Positions 1-5,496 of a DNA stretch of 6,577 nucleotides are shown here, piece after piece; positions within the stretch are counted from its first letter, which is position 1, and the number at the start of each line of letters is the position of its first letter. Source of the stretch: JBALVO01 sp036961445. GTDB lineage: Bacteria; Pseudomonadota; Gammaproteobacteria; Pseudomonadales; Halieaceae. Under the pieces are notes generated by a model, which saw only the letters and a program-made list of their open reading frames with translations, did no database searches and was not told the DNA's origin. The stretch lies in NCBI GenBank assembly GCA_036961445.1, contig JBALVO010000166.1:1-6577 (forward strand). Direction: 5' to 3'. Position numbers and translations under genes: made by a program.

Positions 1-2015
1 ACCTACAGATCATCGGCTGGATTGCCGAACGTCATTTTGGTGTGGAATCCCTGGAGAAAATCACTGCAGTGGAATTTCTCAATCCCGATGAAATGGAAAT
101 ACTATCCAATGGCCGGGACTTCATGTGGCAGGTGCGCTACGCACTGCACATGATCACTGATCGCAACGAAGATCGCTTACTGTTCGACCACCAACGACAA
201 CTCGCCGCACTTTGGGGTTTTGAGGACGGTGACAAACTGGCGGTCGAGCAGTTTATGCAGACTTACTACCGCTGGGCGTTGGCGCTGAGTCAATTGAACG
301 AAGTGTTGATCCAGAACTTTGACCAGGCCATTTTACGACAGGACATGGCCGATGAAATTAGCATACTCAATGAGCGCTTTCAGATTCGCAATGGCTATGT
401 TGAAGCCCGCAGCGACGACTTGTTCATCACTACGCCTCCCGCCTTGCTGGAAGTCTTCCTGCTCTGCGCTACCCATGAGGAGATTCTGGGAGTGGCGGCG
501 CCAACTATTCGCCTGATACGTGACAACCGTGACCAGATAGACGACGCATTCCGCGCCAACGAACAGAACAAACAAACCTTCCTGGCAATCATCGGCGGCC
601 CGAACAAGATGACCAGGCAGCTTCGCCGCATGAACCGTTACGGCATTCTGGGTCAATACCTGCCTGAATTCGGTCTTATCGTCGGGCAGATGCAACACGA
701 TCTGTTTCACGTCTACACCGTCGATGCACACACCCTGGAAGTGGTGAAAAATGCCCGGCGCTTCCAGTTCCCTGATTTTGAAAAGCGTTTTCCCGTTTCC
801 AGTCGGGTAGCAAGACGATTGCGCAAGATCGAGCTGCTATATATCGCTGCCCTGTACCACGATATCGGCAAGGGACGCGGCGGCGACCATTCAGAACTTG
901 GCGCTGTTGATGCCCAGCGCTTTTGCGAGGATCACGGCCTGGACCCACGCGACACAGAACTAGTGGTATGGCTGGTACGCAATCATCTGTTTATGTCAGC
1001 AGTATCGCAGCGCAAGGATATATCAGACCCGGACGTTATCCAGGAATTTGCCAGGCATACCGGGGACGAAGAGCATCTGGACTATTTATTCGCGCTGACA
1101 GTGGCGGATATCAATGCCACCAACCCCACATTATGGAACGCCTGGCGCGGCAGCTTGCTGCGTCAACTCTACACCGAAACCAGGCGCGCTTTGCGCCGTG
1201 GGCTGGAAAACCCAGTGGACAAGCAAGCGTGGATAGACGAAACCCGCAATGCGGCCAGCGATATACTGGAGGACCGCGGGTTCACCGCGGAAGAACTCGA
1301 AGATCTGTGGCGAGAGCGTGGCGAGGATTACTTCATGCGCGAACGCGCCGAAGATATCGCCTGGCACACGGAAGCCGTTGCCGGACACCACAACAAGGAC
1401 AACCCCCTGGTACTGGTGCGCAACAGCATCGATTCCAGCGTTGCCAATACCACTCAGATATTTGTTCATGCGCGCAGCCAGGACCAGTTATTTTCCAGGG
1501 TTTGCGCGGAACTGGAACATCTGGATCTGAGTATTCATGACGCCCGCATATATAGCGCTAATGACGGTATGAGCCTGGACACTTTCTTTGTATTGGACTC
1601 CGATGGTCAGCCCATCGAGAAAGACGGTGCCAGGTTGAACCACATCAAGGAACAGCTGTCCGAAAACCTGGCCAGTGATAGCAGTAACTCGCATATCGTT
1701 GCGCGCCGCACTCCCAGACAGATGCAATCGTTTTCCGTACCCACCGAAACAAATATGACAGTCGATGAGGTCAATAACGTTTCGGTACTGGAAGTATCCT
1801 CACCGGACCGACCCGGTCTGCTGGCGCGCATTGGCAGGATTTTCCTGGAATTCAACGTGGATTTACAGACCGCCAAAATACAAACATTGGGCGAGCGTGT
1901 GGAGGACGTGTTCTTCATCACCAACGCACAACAGCAGCCCATCACCGACCCGGCAGTATGCGTCGCGATTCAACAAGCCATTTGCAATGAACTGGATGAG
2001 CAGGCCACGGCCTGA
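1..2015 (+). CDS. glnD: Bifunctional [PII] uridylyltransferase / uridylyl-removing enzyme GlnD (5'-truncated by window edge)
   Basis: GlnD adds UMP to PII proteins (GlnB/GlnK) when glutamine is low and removes it when glutamine is high, so it is the cytoplasmic glutamine sensor for nitrogen control. The frame is open to the left edge (first whole codon 3-5, reading LQIIGWIAERHFG), so the GTG at 42 is not the start. About 670 codons are visible; family members are about 890 residues, so roughly 220 residues are missing, including the nucleotidyltransferase active site (GS...DxD). Visible parts in order: the tail of the transferase region and its helical linker; an HD hydrolase domain with His at 729-731, the HD pair at 858-863 within HDIGKGRGGDHSELG, and a later Asp in ADINATNP; then two C-terminal ACT domains at about 1449-1680 and 1776-2000, the second with the typical SPDRPGLLARIG turn. 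The ACT domains bind glutamine in this family. No frameshift is seen. It lies six bases from dapC, probably in one transcript. Identification is secure. Confidence 0.97.
   Translation, partial: LQIIGWIAERHFGVESLEKITAVEFLNPDEMEILSNGRDFMWQVRYALHMITDRNEDRLLFDHQRQLAALWGFEDGDKLAVEQFMQTYYRWALALSQLNEVLIQNFDQAILRQDMADEISILNERFQIRNGYVEARSDDLFITTPPALLEVFLLCATHEEILGVAAPTIRLIRDNRDQIDDAFRANEQNKQTFLAIIGGPNKMTRQLRRMNRYGILGQYLPEFGLIVGQMQHDLFHVYTVDAHTLEVVKNARRFQFPDFEKRFPVSSRVARRLRKIELLYIAALYHDIGKGRGGDHSELGAVDAQRFCEDHGLDPRDTELVVWLVRNHLFMSAVSQRKDISDPDVIQEFARHTGDEEHLDYLFALTVADINATNPTLWNAWRGSLLRQLYTETRRALRRGLENPVDKQAWIDETRNAASDILEDRGFTAEELEDLWRERGEDYFMRERAEDIAWHTEAVAGHHNKDNPLVLVRNSIDSSVANTTQIFVHARSQDQLFSRVCAELEHLDLSIHDARIYSANDGMSLDTFFVLDSDGQPIEKDGARLNHIKEQLSENLASDSSNSHIVARRTPRQMQSFSVPTETNMTVDEVNNVSVLEVSSPDRPGLLARIGRIFLEFNVDLQTAKIQTLGERVEDVFFITNAQQQPITDPAVCVAIQQAICNELDEQATA
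2001..2014. repeat. Perfect inverted repeat across the glnD stop codon
   Basis: CAGGCC (2001-2006) and GGCCTG (2009-2014) are perfect reverse complements separated by AC. A hairpin would realistically form as a 5-bp stem with a 4-base loop. It overlaps the last glnD codons and the TGA (2013-2015) and ends seven bases before the dapC ATG, where a Shine-Dalgarno would lie. There is no following T-run, so it is not an intrinsic terminator. Whether it has any function is unknown. Confidence 0.4.
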
Positions 2016-2021
2016 TTTACC

Positions 2022-3212
2022 ATGAACCCACATCTGCAAAAACTACAGCCCTACCCGTTTGAAAAATTACGCCAGCTATTCAGCGACCTGTCTCCGCCGA
2101 CGGACAAATCGCCTATCGCCTTGTCCATAGGAGAACCGCGCCATCCCTCTCCGGCTTTCGTGCTGCAGGAAATCGCCGCCAACCTGGGCCGATTATCCAA
2201 CTATCCATCCACCGCTGGCTTGCCGCAACTGCGTACCGCTATCGCCGGGTGGCTACAGCGGCGCTTTGACTTACCCGAGATTGATGCCGAGCATCAGGTT
2301 CTGCCGGTAAGCGGCACCCGTGAAGCCTTATTTGCTTTCGCGCAGACGGTGGTCAACGCCAATGCCAACGCCCTGGTAATGAGTCCCAATCCCTTTTACC
2401 AAATCTACGAGGGGGCGGCCACGCTGGCCGGAGCGACGCCACATTTTATTAACTGTACTGCGGAGTCTGGATTTTTGCCGGATTTCAATGCAGTTACCGA
2501 ACAGCAATGGCAGCAATGCCAGTTGCTCTATCTGTGTAATCCCGGCAATCCAACCGGTGCAGTGATACCGCTGGCACAATTGCAGGACTTGATTCGTCTG
2601 GCGCAGCAGTACGACTTTGTTATTGCCAGTGATGAATGCTACTCAGAAATTTACTTTGATGAGCAAGCACCTCCTCCTGGTCTGTTGCAGGCCTGCGCCG
2701 CCATGGGCAACACGGACTATCGCAATTGCGTGGTATTTCACAGCCTGTCCAAACGTTCCAACCTGCCCGGCCTGCGCTCTGGTTTTGTAGCAGGTGATGC
2801 CAGGGTATTGCGGGACTTTCTGCTCTATCGCACCTACCACGGCTGCGCCATGCCGATTCATCACCAGTTAGGTAGTATTGCAGCATGGGACGACGAGAAT
2901 CACGTTAAGGCAAACCGGCAGCTTTATAGGGACAAGTTCGAGGCGGTGCTGGACATCTTTGCCGGTCACTTGCCTGTAGCGGCGCCCGACGCCGGGTTTT
3001 ACCTGTGGCCGACAACACCGTGCAGTGACACCGAATTCGCCCGCCAGCTGTACGCCAACGAGCATGTCACTGTATTACCCGGCCGCTTTCTTGCAAGGCA
3101 GGCAAACGGTATGAACCCCGGCGAAAACCGCGTACGGATGGCCCTGGTGGCAGAGCCCGGCCAATGCATAGAAGCGGCACAACGTATCGTCCACCGAATC
3201 GGCAAGTTATAG
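2022..3212 (+). CDS. dapC: N-succinyl-L,L-diaminopimelate aminotransferase DapC
   Basis: A pyridoxal-phosphate fold-type I (class I/II) aminotransferase of 396 residues, normal for the family. DapC converts N-succinyl-2-amino-6-ketopimelate plus glutamate to N-succinyl-L,L-diaminopimelate and 2-oxoglutarate in the cytoplasm. Visible motifs: LQPYPFEKLR near the N-terminus, typical of proteobacterial DapC; NPGNPTG from Asn173, with Asn176 as the PLP-ring contact; SDECYSEIYF with Asp204 (PLP pyridine N) and Tyr207; the Schiff-base lysine at Lys244 in SLSKRSNLPGLRSGF; and a C-terminal NRVRMALV, where Arg372 is the likely substrate-carboxylate arginine. ATG 2022 is chosen because the conserved N-terminus begins there. 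It lacks a convincing ribosome binding site: the best purine stretch (GAGCAGG, 1998-2004) is 17 bases away, so translation is probably coupled to glnD. ArgD-type or other class I aminotransferases are alternatives, but the N-terminus and the nearby dapD and dapE argue strongly for DapC. Confidence 0.93.
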   Translation: MNPHLQKLQPYPFEKLRQLFSDLSPPTDKSPIALSIGEPRHPSPAFVLQEIAANLGRLSNYPSTAGLPQLRTAIAGWLQRRFDLPEIDAEHQVLPVSGTREALFAFAQTVVNANANALVMSPNPFYQIYEGAATLAGATPHFINCTAESGFLPDFNAVTEQQWQQCQLLYLCNPGNPTGAVIPLAQLQDLIRLAQQYDFVIASDECYSEIYFDEQAPPPGLLQACAAMGNTDYRNCVVFHSLSKRSNLPGLRSGFVAGDARVLRDFLLYRTYHGCAMPIHHQLGSIAAWDDENHVKANRQLYRDKFEAVLDIFAGHLPVAAPDAGFYLWPTTPCSDTEFARQLYANEHVTVLPGRFLARQANGMNPGENRVRMALVAEPGQCIEAAQRIVHRIGKL

Positions 3213-3214
3213 GA
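3211..3214 (+). promoter_or_regulatory. Ribosome binding site fixing the GTG start of nth
   Basis: AGGA overlaps the dapC TAG stop (3210-3212) and lies eight bases before the GTG at 3223. No ATG in this frame occurs before about codon 60, inside the conserved domain, so this site together with the alignment of the catalytic residues supports GTG as the start. Confidence 0.6.
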
Positions 3215-3222
3215 TCCACCTG

Positions 3223-3876
3223 GTGCTTAAACCCCAACGTGTTGAATATATTCTGCAGCGCCTACAGGAACTGTATCCGCAAACGCCGGTGCCACTTGAC
3301 CACAGCGACCCTTATACACTGCTGATAGCGGTCCTGCTCAGCGCACAGTGCACAGATGAACGGGTCAACCAGGTAACGCCGGCGTTGTTTGAGCTGGCAG
3401 ACAATCCGGTCGATATGGCGCTTTTGCAAGCAGAGCAGATTCGCGCAATCATCAGGCCATGCGGACTGTCACCGCAAAAATCCAAGGCCATTAAACGCCT
3501 GAGTGAAATCCTGCTCGAAGAACACGCAGGAAGGGTTCCCGCTGACATGGAGGCACTGGAACGCTTACCGGGAGTCGGACACAAAACGGCCAGTGTGGTG
3601 ATGTCACAGGCCTTCGGGGTACCAGCGTTTCCGGTAGATACGCACATCCATCGGTTGGCGCAACGTTGGGGCCTGAGCAACGGCAAAAATGTCGTGCACA
3701 CAGAAAGGGATCTGAAGCGGTTGTTCGCGCAGGAATACTGGAATCGCCTGCACTTGCAGATTATCTTCTACGGCCGTGAATACTGCACCGCCCGGGGCTG
3801 TGACGGGCGGGTCTGTGAAATCTGCCGGACCTGTTACCCGGATCGTAAACACCCCAAAAAAACGCGAAAAGCATAA
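3223..3876 (+). CDS. nth: Endonuclease III (DNA glycosylase / AP lyase) with variant Fe-S loop
   Basis: A base-excision-repair enzyme that removes oxidised pyrimidines and nicks at abasic sites. It has 217 residues against 211 in E. coli Nth. Visible in order: the LLIAVLLSAQCTDERVN helix typical of Nth; the helix-hairpin-helix LPGVGHKTASVV with catalytic Lys121; VDTHIHRL with catalytic Asp139 (E. coli Lys120 and Asp138); and a C-terminal cysteine loop. That loop is unusual. Cysteines lie at 188, 193, 198, 201 and 204 (C-x4-C-x4-C-x2-C-x2-C), whereas the classical pattern is C-x6-C-x2-C-x5-C. Cys188, 198 and 204 fall on three of the classical positions; the fourth is a Gly (195), with Cys193 and Cys201 as possible substitutes. 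The GTG start has AGGA eight bases upstream. The gene follows dapC by ten bases, so it is probably in the glnD-dapC transcript. The catalytic residues match Nth rather than MutY. Confidence 0.94.
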   Translation: MLKPQRVEYILQRLQELYPQTPVPLDHSDPYTLLIAVLLSAQCTDERVNQVTPALFELADNPVDMALLQAEQIRAIIRPCGLSPQKSKAIKRLSEILLEEHAGRVPADMEALERLPGVGHKTASVVMSQAFGVPAFPVDTHIHRLAQRWGLSNGKNVVHTERDLKRLFAQEYWNRLHLQIIFYGREYCTARGCDGRVCEICRTCYPDRKHPKKTRKA

Positions 3877-3882
3877 TGCATT

Positions 3883-3905
3883 GGTTCGCCAGAATGTCGC
3901 GAATC
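3883..3905 (+). other. Hairpin downstream of nth, not a classical terminator
   Basis: GGTTCGC (3883-3889) can pair with GCGAATC (3899-3905) through seven pairs, one of them G-U, around a nine-base loop. It begins six bases after the nth TAA. It is not followed by a run of T, so it does not qualify as an intrinsic terminator. It could protect a transcript 3' end or be chance. Confidence 0.3.
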
Positions 3906-3975
3906 CATAGCCGCAGCCAATCCGCCAACGCCACTGACGAGTGAGACTAGCCGATGAATGACAAGCACAAGCGCG

Positions 3976-4005
3976 TTGGCATGCGCGCGGCCACCTGGCT
4001 ATATC
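3976..4005 (+). promoter_or_regulatory. Candidate sigma-70 promoter (upstream) for the yffB-dapD-dapE group
   Basis: TTGGCA (3976-3981) resembles a -35 box and TATATC (4000-4005) a -10 box, with an 18-base spacer. The -10 match is four of six. It lies about 65 bases before the GTG at 4070, the right place to start a transcript of the downstream group. The -35 sits in the loop of a weak GCGCG/CGCGC inverted repeat (3971-3975 and 3984-3988). This is prediction only. Confidence 0.3.
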
Positions 4006-4019
4006 TAAACCGGTGGATT

Positions 4020-4028
4020 TGCTATGCT
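4020..4028 (+). promoter_or_regulatory. Candidate extended -10 element for the yffB-dapD-dapE group
   Basis: TGCTATGCT has the TG-n-TATNNT form of an extended -10, with the hexamer TATGCT at 4023-4028. No good -35 lies 17 bases upstream, as is usual for extended -10 promoters. Transcription would begin near 4035, about 35 bases before the GTG start. It competes with the element at 3976-4005; I cannot tell which is used. Confidence 0.35.
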
Positions 4029-4069
4029 ACGCGGCCTTTCAAAAAGACAGCACCAGCTGAGGTTCAAGC

Positions 4070-4426
4070 GTGATAACTCTGTACGGCATCAAAAATTGTG
4101 ACACCGTAAAGAAAGCCCGCCAGTGGCTACAAGAGCACGGTGTGGAGTATCAATTTCACGATTTCAGGGCGGACGGACTGGAGCAGGCAGCAGTAGCGGC
4201 ATGGCTGGCCGAATTGGGCTGGGAGAATCTGGTGAACAAACGCAGCACCAGTTGGAAGGCACTGGATCAAAGCACCAGGGACAACATGGATGCGGAATCC
4301 GCGCTGGCCGCCATCCTGGCGCAACCCACCCTGATCAAACGTCCTCTGCTGGATACCGGGCATGAGCGCTGCACCGGTTTCTCTGCCGCGAACTACCAAA
4401 GTCTGTTCAATAAACACACGCTCTGA
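4070..4426 (+). CDS. yffB: ArsC/Spx-family thioredoxin-fold protein, YffB type
   Basis: A 118-residue protein of the ArsC/Spx/YffB family, closely resembling E. coli YffB: the opening ITLYGIKNCDTVKKARQWL, the segments FHDFRADGLE and LGWENLVNKRSTSWKALD, and the closing IKRPLLD all follow that protein. Cys10 occupies the active-site position of the thioredoxin-like fold and Arg91 in KRPLL is the conserved family arginine. There is no CXXC pair (the sequence is C-D-T-V), and Cys101 is the only other cysteine. E. coli YffB is a structural relative of arsenate reductase whose physiological role is not settled to my knowledge, and nothing here (no arsR, arsB or acr3) suggests arsenic resistance. 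The start is GTG, preceded by GAGG at 4059-4062 with a seven-base spacing. It is the first gene of the yffB-dapD-dapE group, 30 bases before dapD. Family assignment is firm; function is open. Confidence 0.9.
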   Translation: MITLYGIKNCDTVKKARQWLQEHGVEYQFHDFRADGLEQAAVAAWLAELGWENLVNKRSTSWKALDQSTRDNMDAESALAAILAQPTLIKRPLLDTGHERCTGFSAANYQSLFNKHTL

Positions 4427-4456
4427 ACGGAGCAATCAATTGATAAAGGAACTGCA

Positions 4457-5476
4457 ATGACAAGTAGCGCATTCGCTTTTGGTCTCGGCGTGGGCACCCA
4501 CAACAACGACGGACAATGGCTGGAAGTATTCTTTCCGCAACCGCTGCTGACACCCTCCGCGGGACTGGCACAGGCCGCAGCAAGCTGTGATTCATCACAA
4601 GCACTGAGTCCGCAGCAATTACAGGCGCTGCAGTCGGCGCTGGAGGCCGCGGCAGAGACAGAACAGGCGGCATTGGCGGCCCAGTTTCTGGCCAGCAAAC
4701 AGCCGGTAGTGGCGGTACTGCTGCAACACGATACGGCGCCAGAGAACGTGCCCGAGGGTTACCTGAAACTGCATTTGCTGTCTCATCGCCTGGTACCGCC
4801 GCACGGTACCGACCTGAACGGCCTGTTCGGTGTGCTGCCCAATGTGGCATGGACCAACGAGGGTGCCATCGACATTAAAGAACTTCCTCAGCGCCAGCTG
4901 GCTGCGCGTTTACGCGGCGAAGTACTGGAAGTCAGCTGTGTCGACAAGTTCCCCAAGATGACCAACTACGTGGTCCCCGATGGCGTTCGCATCGCGCATA
5001 CGGCACGGGTGCGTCTGGGCGCTCACCTGGGCGCGGGCACCACCATTATGCATGAGGGCTTTGTCAACTTTAACGCCGGTACTGTGGGCCCCGGAATGAT
5101 AGAGGGCCGCATTTCCGCCGGAGTCCTGGTCGGCAGTGGCTCTGACCTGGGTGGCGGTTGCTCCACTATTGGCACCCTGTCAGGAGGTGGCAATATTGTC
5201 ATTTCTGTGGGCAAGGAGTGTTTACTTGGCGCTAACGCCGGCATTGGTATCCCCCTGGGTGATCGCTGCACGGTGGAGGCAGGATTGTTTGTCACTGCAG
5301 GCACCAAGGTTACCATGCTGGATAACTCTGGAATGCCGGTGGAAACCGCGAAGGCCAGGGACCTTGCTGGAAAATCTGATTTATTGTTTCGCCGCAACTC
5401 GACCACTGGCGCCGTGGAATGCCTGACTAATCGCACTGCGGTGGAATTGAACAAGGAACTGCACGCTCATAACTGA
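4457..5476 (+). CDS. dapD: 2,3,4,5-tetrahydropyridine-2,6-dicarboxylate N-succinyltransferase DapD (long, pseudomonad type)
   Basis: Transfers succinyl from succinyl-CoA to tetrahydrodipicolinate, the entry step of the succinylase branch to meso-diaminopimelate and lysine. It has 339 residues, matching the long form of Pseudomonas (about 344) rather than the 274-residue enterobacterial form. Visible: an N-terminal domain opening with AFGLGVGTHNNDGQWLEVFF; YLKLHLLSHRLVPPHGTDLNG and LPNVAWTNEGAID in the middle; VDKFPKMTNYVVPDGVRIA; then a left-handed parallel beta-helix of hexapeptide repeats from about residue 176 to 287, including IMHEGFVNFNAGT (Glu200, candidate catalytic acid), GPGMIEGRISAGVLVG, SDLGGGCSTIGTLSGGG and GANAGIGIPLGDR; and a C-terminal RDLAGKSDLLFRRNS tail that in this family closes the trimer and CoA site. 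ATG 4457 has AAAGGA at 4445-4450, six bases upstream. It is followed by dapE after 20 bases. Identification is secure. Confidence 0.97.
   Translation: MTSSAFAFGLGVGTHNNDGQWLEVFFPQPLLTPSAGLAQAAASCDSSQALSPQQLQALQSALEAAAETEQAALAAQFLASKQPVVAVLLQHDTAPENVPEGYLKLHLLSHRLVPPHGTDLNGLFGVLPNVAWTNEGAIDIKELPQRQLAARLRGEVLEVSCVDKFPKMTNYVVPDGVRIAHTARVRLGAHLGAGTTIMHEGFVNFNAGTVGPGMIEGRISAGVLVGSGSDLGGGCSTIGTLSGGGNIVISVGKECLLGANAGIGIPLGDRCTVEAGLFVTAGTKVTMLDNSGMPVETAKARDLAGKSDLLFRRNSTTGAVECLTNRTAVELNKELHAHN
4792..4810. repeat. Inverted repeat inside dapD
   Basis: GGTACCG (4792-4798) and CGGTACC (4804-4810) are perfect reverse complements around the five bases CCGCA, so the mRNA could form a 7-bp stem. The bases encode the conserved LVPPHGTDL segment of DapD, so coding constraint may fully explain them. 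Each arm also carries the palindrome GGTACC. Function unknown, probably incidental. Confidence 0.35.
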
Positions 5477-5496
5477 GCGGCATAGGGACAGGCATC

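Larger units (their letters stand above)
3877..4069. other. Non-coding gap between the two gene groups
   Basis: This 193-base stretch is the only sizeable intergenic region. It contains a 7-bp hairpin just after nth and promoter-like elements before the yffB-like gene. A 39-codon frame starting at ATG 3954 runs through it and ends at 4073 over the next start codon, but it has no recognisable protein and no good ribosome binding site. No RNA gene is recognised. Confidence 0.7.

Noticed and set aside
42..44. GTG at 42 as the start of a short GlnD
   Set aside because: The reading frame continues upstream to the window edge with typical GlnD residues (IGWIAERHFG), so the gene is cut by the window, not shortened.
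923..1540. 205-codon open frame in the +2 frame within glnD
   Set aside because: It lies wholly inside the conserved GlnD HD region, its product is rich in Arg, Gly and Gln with no recognisable fold, and the overlapping glnD frame fully explains the sequence.
3856..3862. Run of seven A in the nth 3' end as a programmed slippage site
   Set aside because: It lies in the poorly conserved basic tail about a dozen bases before the stop. Slippage would change only the tail, and no downstream frame of interest exists.
3954..4073. Possible 39-residue small protein in the gap, starting at ATG 3954 and ending over the start of the yffB-like gene
   Set aside because: It has no clear ribosome binding site, no membrane segment or motif, and overlaps the promoter candidates. 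Conservation would be needed to revive it.
4070..4426. Arsenate reductase for arsenic resistance
   Set aside because: The sequence follows E. coli YffB rather than ArsC of resistance operons, and no ars genes are nearby.
4407..4850. 147-codon antisense frame spanning the end of the yffB-like gene and the start of dapD
   Set aside because: It runs opposite two well-identified genes and the intergenic gap, and its product is Ala/Pro/Arg-rich without recognisable domains.
5023..5454. 143-codon antisense frame opposite the DapD beta-helix
   Set aside because: The hexapeptide-repeat coding sequence is Gly/Ala-rich and avoids antisense stops, giving a Pro-rich shadow with no family resemblance.
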